From assembly GCA_030770545.1 (NCBI GenBank), contig CM061098.1, forward strand, positions 18,818,501-18,882,500: DNA of 64,000 nt, written 5' to 3'. The notes beneath the pieces were generated by a model that worked only from the letters and a program-made list of their open reading frames with translations, did no database searches and was not told the DNA's origin. Made by a program: the position numbers and the translations under genes. Positions 39,301 to 49,103 of this stretch are shown piece by piece (positions within the stretch are counted from its first letter, which is position 1; each line of letters begins with the position of its first letter). The DNA comes from Macropodus opercularis (Eukaryota; Chordata; Actinopteri; Anabantiformes; Osphronemidae).

Positions 39301-40271
39301 TGGGAAGCATGTGCTACAGACTTTAGAGGCAGAAGACGCTGATTCCTCTTTTTTAATGAGCCATTTTTCTTTTCAGACAATCATTTGCACAGCCCTGCGC
39401 CACTCCATCACCACCCTGTCCCCGAGGACCATCCACGCATACAGATTTAACTCAGCCAGAGACCACACTTTCCATTTTCCTGTGATTTCACCAATGTCTC
39501 ATTTTATCTTTCCACTAAATAATGGCTGTCAAGAATAAAAGAGGAAGGAGATTTAACTCTTGGTAACCGTCTCTGTGTTAGAAACACAGCCGTGAAAGCA
39601 GAAAGCTTCTCTGACTTCTAATCCTGCACTGGTCAGGCAAACTGGAGATCATGGTTATTAATGAGGTGTCTTCAGGCAAGTACAGGCCTGAATGCTTCTT
39701 CCCAGGCTGGAAATTAAAGCTCTACAGCAAATTCTCCAACTTTTACATATTAATGATGACTCGTGATGAGAGAAATGTCTGTTGACAACCTTCCAAAAAA
39801 GGAAAAGAAATCACGATGAAACTCTAGTCGTGTTATAAAAGGTCAACGTTTCCAAAACATTTTAGCTGGATAAACACATTTAATCTCCCCACTTTGAGGA
39901 GTGCAATGAAAATGTGGATCAAGCAGCTGAGGTCACATCAAGGGGCGTCTTAGTGTTGATGCAGTTATTAGATGAAACACTGCTTTCTTCAGCGCTGCCT
40001 GGAACGCCTCGCTTTATTTGCTTCTAATTTACTTCAGACGTCAGCGATGGTTCGCTCTCGCTGCTCGTCTGCAGAGCACATGCATCTACTGTGTACAACA
40101 CTAACCCTGGGATGAGACGGTCTTTCATTGTATAAAGAAATGTTATTCTGCACAAAGTACGAGGTGCAAAACAAGACAAAGTGTGTAAGATTTCTGGTTT
40201 TACAAATGTACAACTATTTACAATTACAAGAGGAATTATGGGATATAAACATGTACAAAAAGACACATGTG
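36332..40271. other. unrecognised non-coding stretch
   Basis: No gene is recognised. A 123-codon plus-strand frame at 39167-39538 has a pyrimidine-rich AG acceptor-like site inside it but no known domain. Confidence 0.45.
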
Positions 40272-40795
40272 CAGGCCTGTGCAAAAGTTTAAGGCAGGTG
40301 GGAAAAATGCTGTAAACAAAGAAAGCTTTCAGAAATGGACGTGTTCAACATTTATTTTCATAAATGAACTAAATTCAGTGAATGAGCAGCAGAGAATCTA
40401 AATCCCATCAGTGTTTGCTGTGTCCACCCTTTGCCTTCAAACAGCAGCAGATCTTCCAGGTTCACAGTGTTTGAAGGAACTGGGCTGTAGGTTGTTCAGC
40501 ATCTAGAGAACCAACCACAGATCTTCTGTGGATGCAGGGTTTCTACATCCTTCTGTCTCTGCATCATCCCAGACTCACATGATGCTGAGACCAGGGCTCT
40601 GTGGGGCCAAGCATCACTTCCAGTACTGACGTACTGACGTAGTAACCAAAGACTGAGTTGATTCAGATTTTTCTTTTGTTCGCTCACTTTGCATTTCCTA
40701 AATTGACAAAAACAAACAACGATTATTTTTATTTTTGAAAGCTTTCTTTGTTTACAGCATTTTTCACACCTGCCTAAACCTTCTGCACAGTCCTG
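40272..40795. mobile_element. MITE with about 60-bp terminal inverted repeats
   Basis: The left end CAGGCCTGTGCAAAAGTTTA and the reverse complement of the right end (CAGGACTGTGCAGAAGGTTT) continue as near-identical sequence for about 60 bp, including AAATGCTGTAAACAAAGAAA. The right flank is TA; the left flank TG looks like a mutated TA, so a Tc1/mariner-type origin is likely. The 524-bp element has no intact transposase. Confidence 0.75.
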
Positions 40796-40829
40796 TATAT
40801 ATACAGATACATAGAGATACCACATGCAG

Positions 40830-41240
40830 CTACAGCTGTGGTTAAACTGTGGAGTTGCTCAGTCTAACAGCTGTGTTAGCGCTGCTTCCTGCTCTGGGGG
40901 AATCTGAGTCTGAGGAGCTGCTCAGAGCCTCCACCGTCTGGTGCAGAGGCTCAGAGACTATGTAATGTTGTCCATGATGGACGTCAGCTTGACGACCATC
41001 CTCCTCCACCCAGGACACAGCTGCTCCTCCTGACCAGCCGATTCAGTCTGTGCTGCCTGGACCCCAGCAGCCGCCAGCAGACGCCAGCCTGGTGGAGCTG
41101 AGCTACCAGAGTCATTAAATGTGGTGACTGACCTTCAGAGAACCTCTGGACATCACCACTGCTGTAGGCAAACATCTGCCAGGGCTGTGCTCGCTGTGGA
41201 GCGAAGGAGGCTGAGCCTGTCCATGGTCTTCATCAGGTCA
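40830..41240 (-). pseudogene. possible LINE C-terminal relic, minus strand
   Basis: Minus-strand translation gives RLNRLVRRSSCVLGGGG followed by blocks like SIMDN and LRLRFPQSRKQR in shifting frames. This order resembles the region after the reverse transcriptase in several teleost LINE proteins. It is heavily decayed, and the family was not identified with certainty. Confidence 0.35.
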
Positions 41241-41920
41241 GTAGCGGTGTGTGGTGTTAGGAACTTAAAGGAGTTACAATACACCTGTTGGCCACATTAG
41301 TGCGTTGTCATGTCATTGTAACCGCTGGACTTCTGCGTTGTGTTGACAGGTGGTGGCGGAGTCTGCAGTTGGAATTAACTTTGTTTATTCAGATTTTATA
41401 TTATTGTTATTCACACAAGAACACAAAGCGCACACAGGTCATCGTCCGCCCTCTCCAGTCCCTACATGCATCCAACACGGGCAACTTGCTTCATTACGCT
41501 TCATAAGTTAGCAGCAATAAACTGCAACTATGTCACGTTGTCAAATACGTCAACACATTCACACAAACAGTAATGCAACAGAAAATGGAAATAAAGAAAC
41601 GGAATAAATTATGAAGACATATAGAGCCGAGCGAACAGCCAGAGTTAGGGCTGGACCCACATTTATTACCGATAAGGTCAAAGTAACAGGGAGGAGCTTC
41701 TAATGTGTGTCACCAGCTCTTCAGCTGTTACGAGCAGATTTAGTTGGTTGCATCACGTCACGTCGCGTATGATTTGCTGCTGTTCTCGTTTGTCCTGTGG
41801 CTCCTCCCGCTTCTCTGTCGCCCTGAGCCTGGTCCTGCTGTTGGCTTTTCCTCTCCGCTGCTGCTATTAACAGTGAATTACAATTTAAAAATCAAATATT
41901 AAAGTCAGAGTTTTTTGATT
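41241..41920. other. unrecognised stretch up to element 1
   Basis: No feature is recognised. The last five bases (41916-41920, TGATT) are the left target-site duplication of element 1. Confidence 0.5.
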
Positions 41921-42514
41921 TGTGGTGGCCCCAACTTCAGCCACCCCATAACTTACCAGTCTCTTGGTCCAACTGGATGCATCCGGGCAAAGGGATGCAG
42001 TGAGGCTGGCGTCAGGCTTTAGTGCCTTCAGTAGGCCTGGACTGGGCCACCTTGCTCAATTACTTGGGGGGGGGGGTTGAAGAAAGCAGGAAAATGTTTT
42101 GTTTATTCTTATAGTTAAAGTGGGAAGTTCTTTTTGTTGTTGTTGCTTTACTTTGTTCTTTCATTTTGTATTCTAAGAGGTCTGTGTCTGTTAGAGTTAT
42201 TGGTTAGTGTTAGATGTTAGTGTTGGTAATGTCAATCCCCCATGTGGTATGACTGGTTTGGCCAACCAGTATATATGTTGCCCTTGTTTGTCTTTTGTCA
42301 GGTCTGGTTTTGTCTTTTGTTTGTAGTAGTGCTTGTGTTAAAGATTTACCATTATGGTTTTGTTCAGTTAGTTTAGGTTGACCTCTTTTAGGGAATGCTT
42401 TTCATTATTAATATGATTTGTTTATGTCTCTATATTTTGGTTTTTGGATAAATAAATCCATTTATTTTGAAATAATCTATTTGTGTTCTGCGCCTAACTA
42501 CCCGGTCCCTGACA
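41921..42514 (+). repeat. Element 1 5' LTR
   Basis: 594 bp bounded by TGTGG and GACA. It contains a TATATAT box at 42270-42276 and an AATAAA at 42451-42456, giving a plausible promoter and polyadenylation signal. It is matched by the 3' LTR at 47087-47678. An 11-G run near 42066 is one base shorter in the other copy. Confidence 0.95.
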
Positions 42515-42516
42515 TA

Positions 42517-42534
42517 TGGTGGCAGCGGTGGGAT
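42517..42534 (+). other. Element 1 primer-binding site, tRNA-Leu type
   Basis: Two bases after the LTR, TGGTGGCAGCGGTGGGAT is the exact complement of a 3' end of the form ATCCCACCGCTGCCACCA. That corresponds to vertebrate tRNA-Leu of the AAG/TAG type plus CCA. Reverse transcription would start here. Confidence 0.85.
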
Positions 42535-42659
42535 CGTCCAGTAGAGGGCACAGGATAATTTTTTTTTTCCTCTACTTTTTCACCTTTTCACCTGCTTCAT
42601 TCCCTCCCTTTTTCTGGTGTTTATTCACAATTTGAGTTAGTCCTTCTCTAATTGTTTAA

Positions 42660-45600
42660 ATGCCAAGGAGGGGAAGAGGACCAAGGATAGATGGTGGAGA
42701 GGAACAGCATCAGGAGTTGTGTTTTAATACAGAAGAAATGGAGAAAGGAGCTCCTGGAGGGGCGGATGGCAATGAGGGTGAAGGTGAAGAGCCTGGGATC
42801 TCAGATGTGTATGCAATACTACGGACCCTTATGGGGCAGCAGGAGACCCGGGAGGTGCGGTATAAAGAAGACACTGCAAGGCAAGAGCAGCGCTTTAAAG
42901 CTTTACAGCATCAGTTTCAGTTACTGCAGCTGGAGGTGCAGGTCCGTACCACCCCGACTCCTGACTCCACTCCTATGGAATTGGGTGCTGAACCATCTCA
43001 GGTGCCTTCTAAGGTGACTTCTGTTTTGGAGGATGATACACCGTCACAGCTTCCATCAGGTCAGTCCCAGCTACATTATGTACCCAGATTGCTAAAACTC
43101 TCGGAAGAGGATGATGTGGAACACTTCCTTATCACTTTCGAGCGTATTGCGATGGCATGTCGATGGCCTAAGGCAGACTGGGTGTTTCATCTAATACCAC
43201 TGCTGACAGGTAAGGCTAGAAGTGCCTATGTGCATATGGACTTGGATGATGCCCAGGATTATGATAAAGTAAAATCCGCTATTCTTACAAAATATGACAT
43301 AAATACTGAAACCTATAGACAGCGATTTCGCTCCATGGATATTAATGCAGAGGAAAGCCCAAGGGAGCTTTATGCAAGGCTTAAGGAACTGTATGGAAAG
43401 TGGGTCCAGCCGAAAGGTAAAACAACACAAGAGATTGGTGAAATTATCATTTTGGAACAATACTTGAGAATGGTGTCCCCTGAGTTACAGGTGTGGCTCA
43501 AGGAGCACAGCCCAAAAACAGCAGCTGATGCTGCTGCCCTAGCTGAGGTGTTCGTGGCTGCTCGTAAGAAAACTCAGCCTTGGAGCTATACGGCCTGGAA
43601 AACCACCAACTACAGTCGAAGGTCAACTTCTCCTCAGTACCAACAGAGGCCTGGTATGGGTAAGCCACCTGCGAGGGACCCTGTGGTGCCAAAACTGCCT
43701 TCAAAGTCTTATACTAAACTACCAGTGTGCTATCTGTGTGGTCAGGAGGGCCATACTAAGCCAGTTTGCCCGAAAAACCCAGTTAAGTTGACTCAGGTGT
43801 GTTTTGTACCACGTCATACTGTCTCATCGGAGGATGACTGTAATAAGGAAATAGGAATGACATCTGTTGAAGTAAATGGACAAACTGTACAGGCTTTGGT
43901 CGATACTGGCAGTGAGCAGACACTAGTGCATTGCAGCTTGGTGTCACCTAACATGGTTATGGCTAAAAATACAATTCACCTTTGCTGTGTGCATGGAGAT
44001 GAAAAGTCTTGCCCCACAGCGGATGTGTATTTGAAAGTTCAGGGACAGGTCTACCTGTTGAATGTTGGGGTCGTGCAGAATTTACCATTTTCTGTGGTGT
44101 TGGGCCGTGACCTGCCAGTACTTTTTGACATGTTACAACCAAAACAAAAATGTGGTGTGGCAGTCACTAGGGCTCAATCTAAACAGGTTGATCTGCAACA
44201 AGAAACCCTTCAAACCTTGCCTTATTTTGATGCTGACCTGGAGGCTGCACCCGGGAAGTCTCGGAAGTCACGCAGACAAAAGAGGCAAGCAAAGTTCCAA
44301 CATACAATTGTAGAACCAGCAGTTGAGCTGGAGCCTGACATGCAGATGGGCTTAAAGATCCCCACAGACATTATCAACCTACAAAGATGTGATCTCACTC
44401 TGAGTCAGTTATTGCGGAAAGCTAAAGAGGGGAAGGGAGGCATCACACCTGATGCAGATGGCGATTTCTTTCTGGAAAATGGTGTGCTCTATCGTCAGCA
44501 GGGGGCAGCAAAGCAGATGGTGGTCCCTCAGGCTGTTCGGGAGGCTGTTCTTACAATGGGCCACACCATTCCTTGGGCTGGCCACTTGGGAAAACATAAG
44601 ACTGCTGCTCGTATTAGGCAACATTTCTTTTGGCCTGGGATGCGTACTGATGTTGCTGATTTCTGTAGAAGTTGCCCTCAATGCCAGAAAACGTCATCTA
44701 AAGTCCCCTCCAGAGCTCCTCTGCAACCTCTCCCCATCATATCTACACCTTTTGAGCGGTTGGGGATGGATATTGTTGGCCCAGTGGAGAGGAGTAAAAC
44801 GGGAAATCGTTACATGCTTGTGATAGTGGACTATGCTACAAAATATCCTGAAGTCTTCCCCTTAAGATCAATCAAAGCCAAGCCTGTTGCCTTCTGTTTG
44901 GTGCAGTTGTTTTCTAGAGTGGGGTTTCCCTGTGAAATATTAACAGACCAAGGAACTAACTTTATGTCCACTCTGCTCAAACAGGTTTATCAGCTGCTTG
45001 GGATTAAGAGTTTGCGGACGACCCCTTACCACCCTCAAACGGATGGCCTGACAGAGCGTTTTAATCAGACTCTCAAGCAGATGCTGCGCAAGTTTGTGAA
45101 CAAAACCGGGTCAGACTGGGATCAGTGGCTGCCATATTTGCTGTTTGCGTATCGGGAAGTACCTCAAGCCTCCACTGGGTTTTCCCCCTTTGAACTTTTG
45201 TATGGTCATGAAGTGAGGGGGCCTCTTTCATTGCTAAATAAAGTATGGGGAGGGGGTGACCAGGTGAGGGCGGGGCCTGTGAATGTGGTGTCGTATGTTT
45301 TACAGATGAGAGAGCGGTTACAGAGCATGACGGAATTGGCCCAATCCCATATGGCAGAGGCGCAGCAGCATCAGAAGAAATGGTATGACCAGTCGGCCCG
45401 GCAGAGAATCTTTAATCCTGGACAAAAAGTTTTGATACTGCTGCCTACTGAGGATAGCAAACTGCTGGCCAAGTGGCAAGGGCCGTTTGAGGTTCAGGAG
45501 CGTCTGGGACCAACAACCTATCCAGTCTCCACCCCAGGGCAGCAGCGTGCCAGCCGGGTCCTTCATGTGAACCTGCTGAAGGAGTGGGTTGAGAGGCCAG

Positions 45601-45872
45601 TGGAGGTTTTGCTGGTCAAGAGTGTGTTGGAAGAGGTGGATGAGCAATATTTACCATCTTCTGCACCAGCCGTCCTGGATTTGTACCACCTGCCAGAAAA
45701 GAAGCAGTCGCAGGTGAGAGGATTATGTGGATCTGAGGTTTTCCAGGTGAAACCTGGGAGGACGAATATGATCGAGCATGACATTGTTTTGAAAGATGGA
45801 GCTTCTGTAAGGCGCATGAGTTACAGGGTCCCAGAGAGGTTACTGGGGTCGCTAAAGGAGGAGGTGGCCTGA
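42660..45872 (+). CDS. Element 1 Gag-protease-integrase polyprotein
   Basis: A 1,070-residue open frame. Residues 1-100 are charged, with a coiled-coil-like Glu/Gln-rich stretch (60-92). About 140-300 is the Gag capsid region; 217-300 (RQRFRSMDINAEESPRELYA onward, with LEQYL and ELQVWLKEH) resembles the SCAN domain, which is thought to derive from Gmr1-like Gag. A CCHC zinc knuckle (C357, C360, H365, C370) would bind RNA. The aspartic protease has VDTGSE (D415) and a late LGRDL. Integrase follows: zinc-binding H635, H642, C672, C675; catalytic D704, D763, E799 with 35 residues between the last two; GPY/F-type module at 938-950. After a linker the frame stops at TGA, overlapping the start of the RT frame (TGATG). 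The start codon is the first ATG after a 145-nt leader. The stop probably reflects a one-base loss just before RT. Confidence 0.93.
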   Translation: MPRRGRGPRIDGGEEQHQELCFNTEEMEKGAPGGADGNEGEGEEPGISDVYAILRTLMGQQETREVRYKEDTARQEQRFKALQHQFQLLQLEVQVRTTPTPDSTPMELGAEPSQVPSKVTSVLEDDTPSQLPSGQSQLHYVPRLLKLSEEDDVEHFLITFERIAMACRWPKADWVFHLIPLLTGKARSAYVHMDLDDAQDYDKVKSAILTKYDINTETYRQRFRSMDINAEESPRELYARLKELYGKWVQPKGKTTQEIGEIIILEQYLRMVSPELQVWLKEHSPKTAADAAALAEVFVAARKKTQPWSYTAWKTTNYSRRSTSPQYQQRPGMGKPPARDPVVPKLPSKSYTKLPVCYLCGQEGHTKPVCPKNPVKLTQVCFVPRHTVSSEDDCNKEIGMTSVEVNGQTVQALVDTGSEQTLVHCSLVSPNMVMAKNTIHLCCVHGDEKSCPTADVYLKVQGQVYLLNVGVVQNLPFSVVLGRDLPVLFDMLQPKQKCGVAVTRAQSKQVDLQQETLQTLPYFDADLEAAPGKSRKSRRQKRQAKFQHTIVEPAVELEPDMQMGLKIPTDIINLQRCDLTLSQLLRKAKEGKGGITPDADGDFFLENGVLYRQQGAAKQMVVPQAVREAVLTMGHTIPWAGHLGKHKTAARIRQHFFWPGMRTDVADFCRSCPQCQKTSSKVPSRAPLQPLPIISTPFERLGMDIVGPVERSKTGNRYMLVIVDYATKYPEVFPLRSIKAKPVAFCLVQLFSRVGFPCEILTDQGTNFMSTLLKQVYQLLGIKSLRTTPYHPQTDGLTERFNQTLKQMLRKFVNKTGSDWDQWLPYLLFAYREVPQASTGFSPFELLYGHEVRGPLSLLNKVWGGGDQVRAGPVNVVSYVLQMRERLQSMTELAQSHMAEAQQHQKKWYDQSARQRIFNPGQKVLILLPTEDSKLLAKWQGPFEVQERLGPTTYPVSTPGQQRASRVLHVNLLKEWVERPVEVLLVKSVLEEVDEQYLPSSAPAVLDLYHLPEKKQSQVRGLCGSEVFQVKPGRTNMIEHDIVLKDGASVRRMSYRVPERLLGSLKEEVA

Positions 45873-46871
45873 TGCTGTCACTGGGGATAATTGAAAGGTC
45901 AAAAAGTGAGTGGTGCCATCCAGTGGTCCTGGTCCCAAAGAAGGATGGTGCTATAAGATTCTGCATTGATTTCAGGTATCTTAATTCAGTGTCTCAATTT
46001 GATTCTTATCCCACTCCCCGGATTGATGATCTGATTGAACGTGTGGGGAAGGCCAAGTATTTAACCACCATAGATCTGTGTAAAGGATATTGGCAGGTTC
46101 CTCTCACTCAACGATCTCGTGAGCTGACAGCCTTTAGAACACCGTGGGGACTGTTTCAGTTTACTGTGTTACCTTTTGGATTACATGGGGCTCCTGCAAC
46201 TTTCCAAAGACTCATGGATCAGGTACTGTGTGAATTTTCTGAGTTTACCTCTGCATACTTGGATGATATAGTCATCTACAGTGGCACTTGGGAAGAGCAT
46301 CTGGAACATCTGCGAGCAGTGTTGCTGCACTTAAAGGCAGTTGGGTTGACTGTTAATCCAGCCAAGTGTGCCATTGCTAAAACTGAGACTGAGTATTTGG
46401 GCTTTGTCATTGGTAATGGGGTTGTTAGACCACAGGTTAGCAAGGTCATGGCCCTTGAATCTTGCCCTGTGCCACAAACTAAGAAACAGTTGAGATCCTT
46501 TTTGGGGATGGCAGGATTTTATCACCGTTTCATCCCCAGTTTCTCCTCTAGAGCGGCACTACTTACAGACATGACTGGAGCGAGGTGCAGTAATCGGCTC
46601 CAATGGTCAGAGGAGGCATTAGCAGCCTTCCGGGATCTTCGACAATCTTTAAGTAAGGAGCCTGTTTTGCATAGTCCTGATTTTGAAAGGCACTTTGTTT
46701 TACAAACTGATTCATCTGAGAGGGGTCTAGGGGCTGTGCTGCTGCAAGGATCGGAGGATGATCGGCATCCAGTGGCATACATCAGTCGTAAACTGTTACC
46801 AAGGGAGGTTCGTTACTCCACAGTGGAAAAGGAAGCACTTGCAATAAAGTGGGCTCTGGACACACTCAAGT
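45872..46871 (+). CDS. Element 1 reverse transcriptase and N-terminal RNase H
   Basis: This frame is -1 relative to the upstream polyprotein and overlaps its stop codon. The RT landmarks are LVPKKDGAIRFCIDFRYLN, TTIDLCKGYWQVPL, LPFGLHGAPATFQRLM and the catalytic YLDD at residues 129-132. The connection (FLGMAGFYHRFIPSF) follows, then RNase H with D280 and E321. The RNase H frame breaks after about residue 333 (near 46871) and continues one frame over. The formal open frame runs on to 47062, but its last roughly 60 codons are out of phase. The enzyme would copy the element RNA into DNA and degrade the RNA. Placement after integrase is the Gmr1 signature. Confidence 0.9.
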
Positions 46872-47117
46872 CCAGAGAATCTGCTGGGAAGAGAATTCAC
46901 CCTGGAAACAGACCACAAGGCCCTTCAATGGTTGGAGAGAATGAAGGATACGAATGGGAGGATTACATGCTGGTACCTGGCCATGCAGCCTTTCAGGTTT
47001 TCTGTTCGTCACATTCCCGGCAGAACCAATTCCACAGCAGACTACCTCTCTCGCTGTATTAGCGAGGATTCCGAAGAGGGGGGGTGTGTGGTGGCCACAA
47101 CTTCAGCCACCCCATAA
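46872..47117 (+). pseudogene. Element 1 RNase H C-terminal part, in shifted frame
   Basis: In the third frame, which is the gag-integrase frame again, the RNase H continues with REFTLETDHKALQWLERM (third catalytic Asp) and later FSVRHIPGRTNSTADYLSR (fourth Asp). It ends at a stop at 47115-47117, inside the first bases of the 3' LTR. The break near 46872-46885 is best explained by a one-base insertion. It offsets the one-base loss near 45870, so the whole coding span 42660-47117 is a multiple of three and was probably one continuous frame. Confidence 0.8.
47074..47086 (+). other. Element 1 polypurine tract
   Basis: A purine run GAAGAGGGGGGGT-type sequence directly before the 3' LTR, where plus-strand DNA synthesis would be primed. 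It also lies within the end of the coding frame. Confidence 0.75.
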
Positions 47118-47678
47118 CTTACCAGTCTCTTGGTCCAACTGGATGCATCCGGGCAAAGGGATGCAGTGAGGCTGGCGTCAGGCTTTAGTGCCTCCTGTAG
47201 ACTGGACTGGGCCACTTGGCTCAATTACTTGGGGGGGGGGTTGAAGAAAGCAGGAAAATGTTTTGTTTATTCTTATAGTTAAAGTGGGAAGTTCTTTTTG
47301 TTGTTGTTGCTTTACTTTGTTCTTTTATTTTGTATTCTAAGAGGTCTGTGTCTGTTAGAGTTATTGGTTAGTGTTAGGTGTTAGTGTTGGTAATGTCAAT
47401 CCCCCATGTGTTGTGACTGGTTTGGCCAACCAGTATATATGTTGCCCTTGTTTGTCTTTTGTCAGGTCTGGTTTTGTCTTTTGTTTGTAGTAGTGCTTGT
47501 GTTAAAGATTTACCATTATGGTTTTGTTCAGTTAGTTTAGGTTGACCTCTTTTAGGGAATGCTTTTCATTATTAATATGATTTGTTTATGTCTCTATATT
47601 TTGGTTTTTGGATAAATAAATCCATTTATTTTGAAATAATCTATTTGTGTTCTGCGCCTAACTACCCGGTCCCTGACA
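47087..47678 (+). repeat. Element 1 3' LTR
   Basis: 592 bp, TGTGG...GACA, matching the 5' LTR apart from about 10 substitutions and 2 single-base indels. It is followed directly by the target duplication TGATT (47679-47683). Confidence 0.95.
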
Positions 47679-47683
47679 TGATT

Positions 47684-48477
47684 GGATTTTCATTGATGGT
47701 TTTCCACACAGGTCATAAAGTGCCATGAGACTGTCGTGAGTTGAATTGAATTTATTAGTTACACCTTTACAGTCCACAAGAGCAGTTTATTCGATTTTTA
47801 CCAGGTTACAATTTCTTGGTTTTTAAGTTGAAGCCATTAGAAAGGTGATCATTTTATATGCATTATATTAAAGGATGGCTGTAGTGTTTTATGAATGTTA
47901 ATGTGAATTACACAGGAGAATAATAAGGATTTCATTAGTACAGATTGTGTTAGTTGTGTAACAAAGACTGTTTGAGATGTAAGTTGGACGTTTCAAATAA
48001 AACACACACCTTGTCCTTCTGTGTTCTCATATTCAGGCACAATCACACATTCTGTCAAAAATGGCTGCTTGTGCACGAAAAATACCCAAATATAGTGGCT
48101 GCTAAGAGCCGACGTGCCAGTCAGTGTCATTCTGTGCTGACGTATGGTCCGACCTGCTCAGAGGAAAACAGTCTCTGTGGGACTTTGGCCACACTCAACA
48201 CGTACATATTGCACCTTTCTGTTGTCAGATTGAATCAAATCAGATTCTTATCATCTCTCCATAAACATGATCGTCCACATATCATATATAGGCAGACTGG
48301 AGCCACCGCCTGGACGTGCTGCGTACGACGCTGGCCTGGCTGCGTCCTTCTCCCTTAGCCAGCGTTTGGATGAGCATCTCTCCCACAGAGACTGACTGTG
48401 AGAGATCACACAGTTTACCATGCAACCTGCTAATCATAAGCTCCCTGTGTGTGTGGAAATGTGCCTAAGACAGACAG
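47684..48477. other. host sequence between the two LTR elements
   Basis: About 800 bp with no recognised gene. Its last five bases, GACAG (48473-48477), are the left target duplication of element 2. Confidence 0.55.
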
Positions 48478-49087
48478 TGTGACAGTATGGACTCGCTTCC
48501 CCACCAGGGGGAGCTATTTTGGACTTTGAGTTTGTTCCTTGTTTGTTCCCATACTGGTCTCCCATACACACCTGTTTGTCATTATCATCACCTGGTCTTC
48601 ATATACTCCCTTCAGTCTGTCATTTGTCGCTGGTGTGTCATTCCTGTTTGCTTGGTTCGTTTGTTCTCCCTCTTCCCCGACCTCTAGCTCTACTCAACTT
48701 CAGTAAGTCAGTCAGTTAGTTTTTCATAGCCTGTTTGTTCTCCTGCTTTGCAGTGTCTTTAGTTTGGTAGTGATAACTCTGTTTGTTTTTTCCCGCTTGC
48801 GGTGACTTTGTGTTTATAGACAGTTCAGTCAGGTTCTTTAGAATAACGTTTTGTATTATCCCGCTTGCGGTGAATTTTGGTTTGTAAGATTTACATAGTT
48901 TAGCTCATAGTGTTGAATTTGGCCCACTATCGTTTGTGTTCTTTGTTTATCCCAAATTGTAGTTTTCTCCAGCTCTGCTGTGATTTTCTGTTTGACCTTA
49001 GTTAATAAAATCTTGTTGTGCGAAGGTTCAGCCTACTGGGTTTATTTGCACCTGGGTCCGACCTCACCTCGTGTCTGGTCCGTAACA
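48478..49087 (+). repeat. Element 2 5' LTR
   Basis: 610 bp from TGTGACAG to GTAACA. CATATAC at 48600-48606 is a TATA-like box; AATAAA at 49004-49009 is a polyadenylation signal. The segment at 48629-48638 (GCTGGTGTGT), 23-29 nt after the TATA-like box, is where transcription should begin and is complementary to the primer site at 49090-49099. Confidence 0.95.
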
Positions 49088-49089
49088 GT

Positions 49090-49099
49090 ACACACCAGC
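49090..49099 (+). other. Element 2 candidate self-priming primer-binding site
   Basis: ACACACCAGC, two bases after the 5' LTR, is the exact reverse complement of GCTGGTGTGT at 48629-48638 in the LTR. No TGG-initial tRNA-complementary site is present. In the Tf1/sushi group the transcript's own 5' end is known to fold back and prime reverse transcription, and the geometry here fits that mode. The gag ATG follows only 4 nt later. Confidence 0.7.
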
Positions 49100-49103
49100 C
49101 AAC

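Larger units (their letters stand above)
41921..47678 (+). mobile_element. Element 1: Gmr1-like Ty3/gypsy LTR retrotransposon, near full length
   Basis: A 5,758-bp element with direct LTRs of 594 and 592 bp, starting TGTGG and ending GACA. A 5-bp target duplication, TGATT, lies at 41916-41920 and 47679-47683. The domain order is gag, protease, integrase, reverse transcriptase, RNase H. Ordinary Ty3/gypsy elements have integrase last; integrase before RT with otherwise gypsy-like sequences defines the Gmr1 group first described from cod. By my count the LTRs differ at about 10 substitutions and 2 single-base indels (about 98% identity), so the insertion is recent but not brand new. Two frame breaks (near 45870 and 46880) make this copy non-autonomous as written. 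Confidence 0.95.

Noticed and set aside
39342..39432. Possible exon after a TTTTCTTTTCAG acceptor
   Set aside because: No donor at a convincing position, no recognisable protein; pyrimidine-rich AG sites are common.
42660..45872. Host SCAN-domain gene
   Set aside because: The SCAN-like segment is followed by a zinc knuckle, protease and integrase and is flanked by LTRs with a target duplication, so it is retrotransposon Gag.
49088..49103. tRNA primer-binding site for element 2
   Set aside because: The sequence after the LTR does not begin with TGG and matches no tRNA 3' end that I know; self-complementarity explains it better.
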